Shown here piece after piece: positions 45,990-59,188 of a stretch of 64,000 nt of DNA. The translations under genes and the position numbers were made by a program. The stretch comes from Rhynchosporium graminicola. Taxonomy: Eukaryota; Ascomycota; Leotiomycetes; Helotiales; Ploettnerulaceae. The notes under the pieces are model-generated. The model ran no database searches, was not told the DNA's origin, and saw nothing but the letters and a program-made list of their open reading frames with translations. The stretch is from positions 69,748 to 133,747 of the forward strand of contig FJUW01000018.1 of assembly GCA_900074885.1 (NCBI GenBank), written 5' to 3'. Each line of letters begins with the position of its first letter. The stretch's first letter is position 1.

Positions 45990-47116
45990 TCACGAAGACC
46001 GGCCCGTCCCTCTGAGAAATCTAGACGATCGGCGAGGACTACTGCCCACCTGACTACTTCCTGACATCAAGTTGCTCAAGCTCAAGTCCATACTGTTCTG
46101 CGTGCCGTCACTCCTAACCATACTCGAAGCAGCAGCTCGTTGTGGAAGATGACCTTCATCAGCACTTTCCTCCTCACTACTCGTCAGCTCCTCCTCAGTA
46201 TCGGTATGCTCATATCCGTCAGCGGAAGCCTCAGGAATCTCATCATCCAGATCGCCATCCATATTCATATCCAGATCATGCTGCTCTTCCTGAACATGCT
46301 CATGTATCAGATCCTCTTCCTGCAGCAGATCCTCCCCTTCCTCATCCTCGTCATCTCCCGAATCCTCGTCTCGGAATCCCGATTGCCTAGCCTCGTCACC
46401 GCGGATCAAAGCCTCTCTATACATATCATCCGGCAGTCTGGAAGCCAGGACATTCCTCGGCACTTCCTCGACATCATTCTCATCGCCTTCTTCACTCCCC
46501 TCCGAGTCCGAGTCTAACAGTCTCGTAGCATCGGCATCCGCATCTGGAACATCATCATCCAAATTCCGCACCTCTTCCATCTCGCCCTCCGTACCCTCGC
46601 CCTGCAACATCTCATCTATACCATCAGCAGCCTCTGCCTCGGCGAGTTCCTGCGCCAGCTGCTCGCGCCGTAACGCTTCCTGGTGCTCCTCCATCTCGCG
46701 CCTCTCCTCGCGCTGTTGATGAAGTGATTTCTGAATACCTGGGGGCTTAATCCATCCGCTGCCGTAGTTTTGGATGTTGAGTTTGCGCCGCTCCATGTAT
46801 TCTTCATCATGCCGTAGGCGGGAGAGAGGCGTGCGGTGGGCGGGAAGATGGCGCCGAGAGGGCTGGTGCGTGGTAGTGTGGTCGTGGGGGGCGGATTGGG
46901 AGGTTTGTAAGGATGAAGTTGATGGGGTGGGAGTTGTGGATGAGGTGTACCATAGTGAGTAGGACTGTGGATGTTAGTCAGTCACTGCTCTTGTTGATAA
47001 TGCTGATAAGAAACTAGGATGCGAGGCTGTGGAGGTGCGTCCATCGCTGGGTTGACGTATTTTCAGGATTACTTTCGACTTACATCTTGAGGCGCTAAGC
47101 TTGGAAGGGAGAACAT
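45990..47116 (-). CDS. apc15: Anaphase-promoting complex subunit Apc15/Mnd2, 335 aa
   Basis: Exons, right to left: 47084-47116 (33 bases) and 45990-46964; intron 46965-47083 is 119 bp. The first exon encodes MFSLPSLAPQD and joins SYSLWYTSSTTPTPS, the conserved start of fungal Apc15. LSRLRHDEEYMERRKLNIQN, YGSGWIKPPGIQKSL and a long helix (REERREMEEHQEALRREQLA) follow, matching the APC15/Mnd2 family. The rest is a very acidic disordered tail typical of Mnd2. Apc15 helps turn over the mitotic checkpoint complex on APC/C, and yeast Mnd2 restrains Ama1-APC/C in meiosis. The acidic tail is longer than the conserved core and of unknown use. Confidence 0.9.
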
Positions 47117-50100
47117 GTTGACAAAGCCGGATTTAGAAGTAAATGATCACGACTCTGGCTCCAATTGTTGCGCGTCGATGAGTTCGTGGTTGACATCGTC
47201 ACGAATACCCTCAAGCTCGGGCCATAGCCGAGCCCACACTAATGAACCTCGTTCGCGAGTGCTACTCAGCCTCGCCAGCCTTCTGGGCGGGCGTTACCCC
47301 TCAATTGCACATGGCGAGTTGTCTGGAAAGCCATCGCCTTGAAACATTTGATGTTGCTCAAGCGAAAACATGAGATGTTTCTATGACGTAATGCTATCGA
47401 CTCAAATATTAATATTTGCCCATATTATCTCATTACTTATGAAGACTGTAATCGGTCGGTAGTGAGCACTTATTAGAAATAAAGACCCGAAATAGTACAG
47501 TAGATGGGTACATGGATGAGTATTCATTGAGAGAGTGTACATTTGCTCCCTCCATCTTACAATTGGCATCAAGACGTTCGACTCTTGAGGCATTCAATGA
47601 AGACGCTTGCCTAATCTTTTGATTTCGATAAAGTGTACGGGTGAAAATACCAAGATATGCGTGCGACACTACCTAGGAGTGATTCTGGTTCTAAACTTGG
47701 GCTTCATTCCTAGACAGATAACATGCTATGGTTTATTGAGCTAGAGGAAGAGAGTGGGTTTGATATCGACGTGATGTGAGTGATCGGTTGGCTTAGTGTG
47801 AGTGACAGCCTGTGATGCAGAGCAAAGTATTTCGAGAAAGGAGTGCGTGCGGTTACGTTACTGTGATGACTTTCTTTACACGTGCTACCCATCTGAACGT
47901 TGCCGCTACCTACCTACCTACCTACCTTGTGTAAGTAAGCTAGCTCTAACCTTTATTAGGCTCACGAGTGCCTCGCCCACTCTTGCGACGATTCTTTCGC
48001 ACTCCATGTGGTCTTCGGGATTCCTGTTCCGAAGTGCATGCAGTAGGTGATGACAAACTGACTGACTGACTGACTGACTGTGTACGGAGAATCGAGGTCC
48101 ATCTCAACCCGTCTTATCTTCTTTACTTAGCAGCCGCATCAACATCGAGAAATGCTCGATTGGTGGTGGGTGTGTTGATGACTATTCTGGACTGGCAGTG
48201 TCGTCTAATTTGACCGCTCTTTTCCTTACATAGATGCTCCTTCCTGGCCTTCACTTTGCAAAGATCACTTGGATCTCGCCCAGGACAGACCTGCCTGCAG
48301 AGGCTGGATGATTTAATTGGTCCTGGCTGCTCCTGGGCCTGGTCCGGGTCCTGTTCAGCAAATCAAGTTGAGTGCTCGTCCATCGGCCGATTCCGATTCC
48401 GATTCCGATTGCGATTGCGATTCCTTCCGATCGCGCCCGAGTCCGCTGTCCGTGAAATCCCGGCATTATGAGCACAAATGCAGAATAAAGTGAGTAGTTG
48501 AACGTCTGTCTTAATCCTTCATTCCCCATGTCTCATGTTGTGCGTGGTGCGTAGTCCGTGCGTGGGACAAGAGCGACATGGGGTTCAGGAGCAGGTGTGG
48601 CAGGTGCAGGGAGGGACCCCAAGCCATCAAAAACATGCTTGTTGCAATCTCACTCACTATCGGCGCCAGTTGATTGGTTGGTGCTGATGACGACTGGATG
48701 TCTCTCTCTCTCATGTGTCAGTCCGCCTACTGTATTGTATGCACACTTACTTGGCTGGGGGACCCCTGCTGGGGGAGGCTGACCAATTGTGTCTTCTGCG
48801 ATGAAATCTCCCCAGCTGCATCTGCATTGTCTGCATAATAAATATTCCGCTTCATCTCTGGGAGCGTCGCATAGTGGGGTGGGGTGGGGTGGGATACGCC
48901 GCGCGGCTAGTCTGGTCTCAGTCTAGCTTACCTGTCCAGTCCCTCGGCAGCCTTGATCCTTGATGCTTGATGCTTGATGCTTGCCTTGAAACTCTGAACT
49001 AGTTACGACGGGCCCATCTCAGATGCCCTGCCCGTCTTGAAGAGCCACGGGTGACGATTGACCAATCAACTTGCTCGATATGTAATAAGGTTGGCCCTGC
49101 TCGTGCGTGCGTGCTGGCTGGCCCACGGCGATATCGGCTTGCATTGCATCGAATCGAGATTGAGCTACTTCGTACTACTATGAAGAAAAGTCTTTTTTCC
49201 CCTCCTGTGTGGCTGGCCGGCTGGCTGGCTGGCTCTCTTCATCGGCGGGCAGATGAGGGAGGGAGGCTGGCTACGCCATTCGTTGAATCAATTCGCATCC
49301 ATCCTATCCTGCCAGTTGTGTGTGTAAAATCAAGTTCAAGTACTGTACTGGTACGGATGGTACAGTACGTACCCTGACTGTGCTCTACCGAAGGCCGCAA
49401 GTAGCCTCAGGCGCACCGGTGCGCATGCAGTTCGCCTGCAAGCCGGTCGAGAATCTGCTGCTTGAGCCTTTCTGGCTTGACACACGCTGACATGTGGGCG
49501 GATGCCCGTTGAGGAAGATGGTCGAGACGGTATAAAACTATTGTATTTCCTGTTTACCTACCTGTATACCTGTCTCCTACCTGACCTACATCTATCTGGT
49601 GGAGCGAGCGAGGAGACAAGACCACACGAGAAGTGAGTGCTACCTCGGACTAATAGTAGAGTTTAGCGACTGCAAGTGAAACATGTCACCACTTTGTTGA
49701 TCTCCACTGCGTCACTGTGTGTACGCCGGTTTAGGCGCCTTGGGTCTGGTGTGAGTTGGTTGGTATGGGAGCAGGTGGACTTTGGGAGACGTGGCGGCGG
49801 AGATGCGAGAAGGAAACGAAGGATTCAAACGATCAACACGTTCATCACGGTCATCAGCGTAGGTAGTTACTTACTGTATAGTACTTCCTATAGCAGTAAA
49901 AGTTGGAAATCCACGGTCCGAGATGTTTGCACTTTACAGCGACGGGAGATCTGGGAGGAGGAGCTCCGTTCCGTTTGATGGCAGTAAATAGTCTTGTCTA
50001 GACGGATCGAGGCGGGGGCATCTGTCGAACTGAATGAAGCGGTAGATCTCTGTTTGATACTGATGCTTTTGTAGATGGATTAGATGGTGCGCACAGCCTG

Positions 50101-51232
50101 TACAGTACTGTACGATACTGTAAGTGCAACAGCGCAAGAATGAATAAGAAAATAAATATGAACGTGAATATAGATCTTGAAAGACAAGCAAGAAAATAAA
50201 GATAGAAGATTAACGCATACCTACCTACCTACTGTACCTAGCGATTGATGACCATTCCATTGGATATCCTGATCCTATGTTCATTGTCGTTGTCGTCCAG
50301 ATCTGCTCGGAAGTCGAGATGAGACAGGCTAGTCCCCATACGGAGTACATCCATCCATGTAGGTAGGTAGGTACCTTTTCCTTCTTGTACCTACCTAGCT
50401 CACAACCCAACCTAATCCACCCCTCCTCGCACACACTCCCTCCCTCCCTCACACGCATTTCGCATTCTCCCACTTATTAAATTCACTTCCTTCGAGATCC
50501 ACTCCACAGACGAAACCACGCCAGTCAGCCCGCCAGCCAGCTAAACCCCGCGGGAGTTGTTGATAAAAGGCTTCCTTCTCCTTCCGTACCTTTTTCATTC
50601 CCACCCTCCCCGACTTCATTCCAAGCATTTCAACACCTCAAGAGGCATTCTCGAGTCGAAGCCTGCTGTGACCCCTCATCAATTGTAAGCAAATATAATA
50701 TACATCTCCTACCTTGTTTCCCTCCCACGATCGACTCGTCCCTCACTTTGTCCTACTCGCCCGCCTTCGCAGATCGGCCAAGAGTGTGTTCCTGGGCGCA
50801 TCTTTACCCTTTCGCTCCAGACCAGCAAATAGTATTGAGTGTCTTGCCAATCTGGTGGTGCAGGGCCGCGCTGTTCACACATTGGAGAGCCAGAGTGTCC
50901 AGCAATCAATTGCGATCCATTTCTATAATCACAAGCCAATCCTGACGCCAACGACCGACATATCACTACGCTACTGGACCTACAGCAACCACCCCTACTC
51001 TTCGAAGTCCCTTTGATTTTTTCCAACCTATCACTACGCATTCGAATCACACTCTCCTAACCTATAGTTTCTTGAATTCTTACACCTGTTGCTAACTCAA
51101 GCTTGCTCCGCAGACCTACGCGTACAAAAACCTAGACAATAAATAAGTCGTACTACTTGTCGCAGTAAAATTTCAAGGCGATCAACTCCTTCAATCTTGA
51201 CCGCACTCGAAATCGCCGCCACCTTGCCTGCT
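47117..51232. other. 4.1-kb divergent intergenic region with many simple repeats
   Basis: No gene was recognised between apc15 and glt1. Tandem tracts: CCTA repeats near 47908-47930, ACTG x6 (48057-48080), a hexamer array TTCCGA/TTGCGA (48388-48424), GGGGT repeats (about 48880-48897), TTGATGC repeats (about 48953-48985) and GGCT repeats (about 49212-49235). GTAGGTAGGTAGGTAC (about 50360-50374) and GTACCTACC (about 50387-50396) could pair as a hairpin. The last 500-600 bases are pyrimidine-rich leader-type sequence ahead of the glt1 ATG. Open frames here use non-ATG starts or lack coding character. Confidence 0.6.
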
Positions 51233-54200
51233 ATGGCCAGAGCCGACGATTTCAACGACAGACAAATTCAAATCGACGCAGAGAATGAGCCATACCACCA
51301 GTATCAATATGAGACAGAAGACAATGGGTCTTGGGCGGGAGCTCTCCCGGTGAAGCAGTGAGTGCTATAACGCCGGTGTCTCGGCATACTGAAATTAACC
51401 AGATTGTCAGGGGATTGTATGATCCTGGATTGGAAAAAGATGCTTGCGGAGTCGGATTTGCCTGGTACGCACACTATCATCAAATAGCAAGAGACAAATA
51501 ACTGACCGTTCAAGTCACATAAAAGGCAAACCGAGTCATAAGATCGTTAGCGATGGTATGCTCCTGAGTTTACAAATGACGGTAAACACGCTAATATTTA
51601 TTTCTTCAGCTCGGAACCTGTTGTGTAACATGACCCATCGTGGTGCGGTAGGATCAGATGCGCGAGATGGTGATGGAGCAGGTGTCATGACTTCGATCCC
51701 CCATAAATTCTTCATCAAGAATTTCGAACGCGAGACGGATATTAAGCTTCCCCCTTTGGGACAATACGCTGTGGGCAATCTCTTCTTCAAGCCAGACGAG
51801 GAAACATTGCATGAATCAAAAAGACAGTTGGAAGAGATATCAGAGTCGTTGGGACTAAGAGTACTAGGATGGCGAGAGCCTCCTAAAGATTCTACACTTC
51901 TTGGTCCTGCCGCTGCTTCTCGTGAGCCTATCATTTTGCAGCCATTCGTTGTGCTAGCATCTGCATATGGTTATGGTAATTCACCAGAGACCACCGACCC
52001 TGATCATTTTGATGAAAAGTACTTCGAAAGACAGTTGTATGTGCTTCGAAAGCGTGCGACTCACACCATTGGCCTCCATAACTGGTTCTACATGTGTTCT
52101 TTGTCAAACAAGAACATTGTTTACAAAGGCCAACTGGCCCCCGTCCAAGTCTACCAGTACTTTTATGATCTGGTCAATGCCGATTACGAAGCCCATTTCG
52201 CCCTCGTGCACTCCCGTTTTTCTACCAACACTTTCCCATCTTGGGATCGTGCTCAGCCCCTGAGATGGGCAGCTCACAATGGTATGAAAAACCACTGCAA
52301 AGTGAAAGCGCACGTGTACTAACTCCTCATCAGGTGAAATCAATACATTGCGAGGGAATAAGAACTGGATGCGAGCTCGCGAGGGTGTGATGCAGTCAGA
52401 CATCTTTGGTGATGAGCTTGAATCACTCTACCCAATCGTTGAAGACGGTGGCTCTGACTCAGCAGCTTTCGACAATGTTCTCGAGCTGCTGACCGTTAAC
52501 GGCGTCCTTTCCCTTCCAGAGGCTGTCATGCTCATGGTTCCTGAAGCATGGGAGGATAACGCTGCCATGGATCCTGCCAAGGCTGCCTTCTACGAATGGG
52601 CTGCTTGCCAGATGGAACCCTGGGATGGACCTGCGCTTTTCACATTCGCAGACGGAAGATACTGCGGTGCAAACTTGGACAGAAATGGTCTCCGTCCTTG
52701 CAGATACTATGTTATGGACGACGACAGAATCATTTGTGCATCAGAAGTCGGCACTATTCAAGTTGATCCCGAGCGAGTAATCCTCAAGGGTCGGTTGCAA
52801 CCTGGAAAAATGTTGCTCGTGGACACTCTTTCTGGTCGCATCATTGACGACAGCGAATTGAAGAGCAAGGTTTCTACACGCCATGACTTCAGAGCGTGGC
52901 TGCAGAAGGAGCTTGTGAGCTTACCAAAGCTACACGATGACCTCCTCAAAAACGGCTCGGTCGACCTGGCTCCAAAGCCAAACGCGTCTGCTATTCAAGA
53001 GGATCCTATGCTGAAAGCATTTGGATATACTTTCGAGCAAGTAAGCTTGCTACTTGGTCCTATGGCCTCCGATGAGAAGGAGGCTCTTGGATCTATGGGT
53101 AACGATGCGCCTTTGGCATGCTTAGCACAGGCTCCTCGTCTGCTGTACGAGTACTTCCGACAACTCTTCGCCCAAGTCACCAATCCTCCCATCGATCCCA
53201 TCCGAGAGGCAATTGTCATGTCTCTGCAGTGCTATGTTGGACCTCAAGGCAACTTGCTCGAGATGGACTCTACCCAGTGCGGTCGTTTACTTCTCCCGAC
53301 TCCGGTTCTCTCCATTCCAGAATTCAATGCCTTGAAGAATATCAATAAGCTGAACAAAGCATGGACGGTCAAGCTAATCGACTTGACTTTTCCCAAGTCT
53401 GAAGGTGTTGAGGGATACATCAAGCATTTGGATTACATCTGTGACGAGGCTACTGCAGCCATCAACAACAAGGATCGCATCATCATCCTCACTGACCGTG
53501 CTACGTCCGCCGATCGCGTGCCAGTCTCCGCTTTGCTTGCATCTGGTATGGTGCACCACCACTTGGTCAACAACAAGTGGAGATCCCTTGCGGCGCTCGT
53601 TGTTGAGACGGCAGAGGCCCGTGAGGTTCACCATATGTGTGTCCTCGTGGGATACGGTGTTGACGCAATCAATCCATATCTTGCTATGGAGTGTATCATC
53701 AAGCTCAATCGCGAAGGCCTTATCCGCAAGAAGCTCACTGACGATGAGCTCATACGCAACTACAAGTACTCTGCGGACGGTGGTATCTTGAAGGTCATGA
53801 GTAAGATGGGTATTTCCACCTTGGCCAGTTACAAGGGTGCTCAGATTTTCGAGGCGCTTGGTGTTGACGACACTGTCGTTGATCGCTGCTTCAAGGGAAC
53901 CGCTACAAGAATTAAGGGCATCACTTTCGAGCTCATCGCAGAAGATGCGTTCAAGTTTCATGAGAAGGGATTCCCGAGCCGTTACACCGTAAGCGTTCCT
54001 GGCCTAGTCGAGTCCGGCGAATACCATTGGCGAGATGGTGGCGAGCCTCACATCAACGACCCTACCTCCATCGCCAACCTCCAAGATGCAGTACGTACCA
54101 AGAATGATAAATCCTACGAGGCCTACTCGCTCTCTGAGTATGAGCAAATCAAGTCCTGCACCCTGCGAGGCCTGCTTGACTTCAAATTCGACGAGTGCTC

Positions 54201-57200
54201 CCCAGTACCCATCGACCAAGTCGAGCCATGGACTGAGATTGTCCGAAGATTCTGCACTGGTGCGATGTCATACGGATCCATCTCCATGGAGTCACACTCT
54301 ACCCTTGCTGTTGCAATGAACCGTCTTGGTGGAAAGTCCAACACTGGTGAGGGCGGCGAAGATCCAGAGCGATCGGAGAGAATGTCAAATGGCGATACCA
54401 TGCGTTCTTCTATTAAGCAAGTCGCTTCCGGACGTTTCGGTGTTACATCCAACTACCTCGCCGACTCTGATGAGATTCAAATCAAGATGGCTCAAGGTGC
54501 CAAGCCTGGAGAAGGTGGTGAACTTCCTGGCCACAAGGTCTCGAAGTCCATTGCACGCACTCGTCATTCCACTCCTGGTGTCGGTCTGATCTCCCCACCT
54601 CCTCATCACGACATTTATAGTATCGAAGATTTGAAGCAATTGATCTATGATTTGAAGTGCTCGAATCCTCGTGCTCGAGTGTCCGTCAAGCTAGTTTCCG
54701 AGACTGGTGTTGGTATCGTCGCTTCTGGTGTGGCTAAAGCTAAGGCCGATCACATCCTAATCTCTGGTCACGACGGCGGAACTGGTGCTTCCCGATGGAC
54801 TGGTATCAAGTATGCCGGTCTTCCATGGGAACTTGGTCTTGCCGAAACTCATCAGACCTTGGTTCTCAACGACCTCAGGGGTCGTGTCGTTGTACAGACT
54901 GATGGTCAACTCCGTACCGGACGTGATGTCGCTATCGCCTGTCTTCTCGGTGCTGAGGAATGGGGCTTCGCTACGACTCCTCTCATTGCCATGGGATGTA
55001 TCTTCATGCGGAAGTGTCACTTAAACACCTGTCCCGTTGGTATTGCCACTCAGGATCCTGAGCTCCGAAAGAAGTTCAAAGGCACTCCAGAGCATGTCAT
55101 CAACTTTTTCTACTACATTGCGAATGAATTGCGAGCCATCATGGCCAAGCTTGGCTTTAGAACCATAAACGAAATGGTTGGCCATGCAGAGAAGCTGCGA
55201 GTTCGAGAGGATCTCCGCACGCCAAAGACCCAGAATATCGACTTGTCTTTGATTCTTACCCCGGCCCACAAGTTGCGACCTGGTGTTGCGACCTTCAACG
55301 TTCGTAAGCAGGATCATCGTCTTTACGTTCGATTGGACAACAAGCTCATTTCTGAGGCCGAGTTGACCCTCGACAAGGGACTTCCATCCCGGATTGAGTG
55401 CGATGTTGTCAACACTGATCGCGCTATGGGTACATCTCTTTCATACCAAGTCTCGAAGCGTTATGGAGAAGATGGTCTCCCCATGGACACCGTTCACGTC
55501 AATATCAAGGGATCTGCAGGTCAATCTTTCGGAGCTTTCCTCGCTTCGGGTATCACGTTGGAACTCGAGGGCGACTCCAATGATTACGTTGGAAAGGGTC
55601 TTTCTGGCGGCCGCTTGATCATCTACCCACCTCGTGCTGCTGTATTCAAGGCCGAAGAGAATGTTATTATTGGAAACGTCTGCTTGTACGGTGCCACCAG
55701 CGGAACTTGTTTCTTCCGTGGTGTTGCTGCGGAGCGTTTTGCCGTTCGTAACTCCGGTGCCACAGCTGTTGTTGAGGGTGTTGGTGACCACGGGTGTGAG
55801 TACATGACTGGAGGTCGTGTGCTCATTCTTGGCAGCACTGGTCGCAACTTCGCGGCCGGTATGTCAGGTGGAATCGCCTACATCCTTGACATCCATCAAG
55901 ACTTTATGTCCAAACTTAATCCTGAAATGGTTGAGGCTTCAGGTATTGATGATCCCACCGAAATTGCATATGTTCGTGGCTTGATCGAGGATCACCACCA
56001 TTACACCGGTTCCGAGCTCGCTGCCCGAATCCTACTCGACTTCAACCGAGCACTTCCTCGCTTCGTCAAGGTTTTACCAGTCGACTACAAGCGGGTCCTC
56101 GCCGAAGAGGCTGCCAAGGCGGCCGAAGCCAAGCGTGCTGAATATCAAATGCCAAACATTCCTGGCCTACCGATACGTGAGCACGAGAAGAGCTTGAAGG
56201 ATAAGGCAAAGCACGAGAAATCCAGTCTCCAGGACATTGAAGAGACCGTCGGTGACGCGGCTGTAGAGAAGAAGAGATCCCTCGTCCTGGACAAAACCAA
56301 GGGTTTTATGAAATACCAGCGCCGATCTGAGAAGTATCGATCAGCTAAGACCCGAACCCGCGATTGGGCTGAGTTGTCGAAGCGTTTGGATGAGGATGAG
56401 CTCAAGTACCAAGCCGCTCGTTGCATGGACTGTGGTGTTCCTTTCTGCCAGTCTGATTCAGGCTGTCCGATTTCCAACATCATCCCTAAGTGGAATGAGC
56501 TTGTTTTCCAGTACGTTATTATTTTACTTTCCCCTTCACATGTTCCAGGATTTTCTTGGGACAATTCTAAGTAGCAAATGCTGACTACCCGATGTGTACA
56601 GAAACCAGTGGAAAGATGCTCTCAACCGTCTTATCATGACCAATAACTTCCCAGAGTTCACTGGACGTGTTTGCCCTGCTCCTTGTGAAGGAGCTTGCGT
56701 GTTGGGTATCAACGAAGACCCTGTCGGAATCAAGTCTATCGAATGTGCCATCATTGACCGTGGATTCGATATGGGATGGATGGTTCCTCAGCCACCAAAG
56801 GTCCGTACTGGCAAGACTGTCGCCATTGTCGGATCCGGACCGGCTGGTCTCGCCTGTGCTGATCAGCTCAATAAGGCTGGTCACTCAGTCACCGTTTACG
56901 AGCGTGCCGACCGTCTCGGTGGTCTTCTCATGTACGGAATTCCAAACATGAAACTCGACAAGAAGATCGTCAAGCGTCGTACAGACTTCATGACTGCTGA
57001 GGGAGTAGTTTTCAAGACTGGAGTCGCCATCGGAGACCAGATCACTCTGACTGATCTCAAGGCAGAGAATGATGCTGTTGTCATCGCAACCGGTGCTACA
57101 GTTGCTCGTGACCTTCCAATTAAGAACCGAAATCTCGAGGGCATTCATTTTGCTATGCAATTTCTCCATAAGAACACCAAGTCGCTGCTCGACTCTGAAC

Positions 57201-57952
57201 TTGCCGATGGTGAGTTCATCTCTGCTAAAGGCAAGAATGTTGTGGTTATTGGTGGCGGTGATACTGGAAACGACTGTATTGGTACTTCCGTTCGTCACGG
57301 TGCCAAGTCAGTCACCAACTTCGAGTTGCTACCACAGCCACCCAACGAGCGTGCGCGTGACAACCCATGGCCACAATGGCCCAGAATTTACCGTGTCGAT
57401 TACGGTCACACTGAGGTCAAGCAACACATGGGTCATGATCCTCGTGAGTTCTGCGTCATGTCCGAAGACTTCGTCGATGATGGAGAAGGAAAGGTCAGGG
57501 GCATCAACACCATCCGTGTCGAGTGGACTAAGTCTGCCACCGGAGGATGGGACATGAAGAAGATCGATGGCTCTCAACAATTCTTCCCCGCTGAGCTTGT
57601 CCTTCTGTCCATGGGTTTCTTGGGTCCTGAAGATCGTGTTCTTGGCGACGGGATCGAGAAAGATGCTCGCAAGAACGTCAAGACTCCGCCTGGCAAGTAC
57701 CACACGAACGTGGAAGGTGTCTTCGCTGCTGGTGATTGTCGTCGCGGACAGTCTTTGATTGTCTGGGGTATCAACGAAGGTCGCCAATCCGCTCGTGAGG
57801 TCGATCTGTACCTCGAGGGCTCCACGAACCTCCCGGTCACAGGAGGAATTGTCAAGCGAACCACTGCAGAGATTTTCGGCAAGGACCAGGCTAAGGATAT
57901 CAAAGGCCGCGCTGAGCGTGCACCACTCCAAGTTGCTGCCGCGGCATCCTGA
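51233..57952 (+). CDS. glt1: Glutamate synthase (GOGAT, NADH-type), 2139 aa
   Basis: Exons 51233-51357, 51411-51464, 51515-51555, 51610-52281, 52334-56510 and 56602-57952; the five introns (50-91 bp) keep frame, and length matches yeast Glt1 (about 2145). A propeptide of 53 residues precedes Cys54 in ACGVGFAC, the nucleophile exposed by processing in class II amidotransferases. The synthase half has an FMN region ([13 protein letters not shown]) and 3Fe-4S cysteines at about 1186, 1192 and 1197 ([12 protein letters not shown]). The beta-like half has 4Fe-4S cysteines (CMDCGVPFC from about 1661, CPAPCEGAC), the FAD loop [11 protein letters not shown] and the NAD loop [12 protein letters not shown]. 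It converts glutamine plus 2-oxoglutarate into two glutamates. NADH rather than NADPH use is inferred from fungal relatives. Confidence 0.97.
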
Positions 57953-59188
57953 AGGAGGGGTACACAAAAGAAACGAAGCGACAGGTGATGATAATCGCGA
58001 CTCACTTGCAGAGATCGCACGCGAAGGGGAAACGGGAAAAAAGCGTACGGAGTAGGGCAGGTGAGGAAATAAGGGAGGCTTTCAAGCTTCTCTACAATTC
58101 GATACCACACGGGCACGCACGACCACTTGGAATGGGATAGAATGCCTTCGTATGTACAAATTCTTCAGCGAACATGCAATTATGCCTGCTTTTTTACGAT
58201 ACCAACGGCGGTCTTTTTTGTGGGGAGGGATAAAAAATTGATTTTTACATTCGTGCGAGATGATGCTTTCGTTCGTTGGTGGTTTTGTTGATTGGAAAGG
58301 GTTGGATGCATTGCGTGCATTGCACTTTTGCTGGGACTGTACATAGGTAGTGGAAAGGATCCTAAATATTGAAATTGATTGTCTAGCTGTGAGACCTGAG
58401 TGCCAAGTGAGAATTCCAAGCCAGGAAAGTATCGAATTAATTTCCGAAAATGTAAATGGTTCTTGTTAGTATCCAACATGTTACCGAGCATATTATTATC
58501 CACGGATTATGACTAGAGTGGGGGCTTACTGACAGGACTCCATTAGGCATTGCAACGAACATGACTTGACTCTCCGCTTCCCATCGCTTCCAAGTTCCGA
58601 AAGTCAACAAGAAGCATCCACAAGTGTGAATCTGCGAGAGGAAGTGGAGTAAAAAAGATGGTTTTCATGCACATGCATCATCCCGCTTTCACAGAACCCT
58701 GGAATGTCTGGCTTTCCAATCATGGAAGCGAATAGCAGCAATTCATTTACCCACGTTGCACGGCGACGTTGCAGTTATGATGGAGCTACTATCCATCCCT
58801 GCACACAAACTTGACCAGGGCAGGGAAGCTTGATTTCTTCTCTCGCATGCATGTTGGCAGCTGGGAGAAGGAGGAGAGGGAGCAAGCTTTCTTCTATTGC
58901 CTTGTGCCTCCCCTTTCTCAATTGGATGGGAACCAGAGGTATTCACGTTCAAGTGTCCTATCCATTTGGATCGCAACCGATTGCCCTTTCCCTGCGTCGT
59001 CTAGACTGTGAAGTGCCGAGAATCTAAAGAAGCGTCACTACTCTTAGGTTGTTACTGCACTCATTACTGCTCTTCCGCACCAGGCCAAGCCGACCCCAAC
59101 CCATCCCCCATCCCTACCATCTTTCCAACCTTTTCACTATCCCCCTCCGCTCGAAGACCATCTGGTACACAACTTCAGTTCTCTCAAG
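57953..59188. other. Intergenic, nothing recognised
   Basis: 3' flank of glt1 and promoter region of the VTC gene. No coding frame. A GCATTGCGTGCATTGCA near-repeat lies at about 58308-58324. Confidence 0.6.

Noticed and set aside
46140..46517. Plus-strand frame opposite apc15
   Set aside because: Shadow of the acidic, codon-biased Apc15 tail; Leu/Ile-rich translation is an antisense artefact.
53374..53961. Long minus-strand frame inside glt1
   Set aside because: Antisense shadow of a highly expressed conserved gene.
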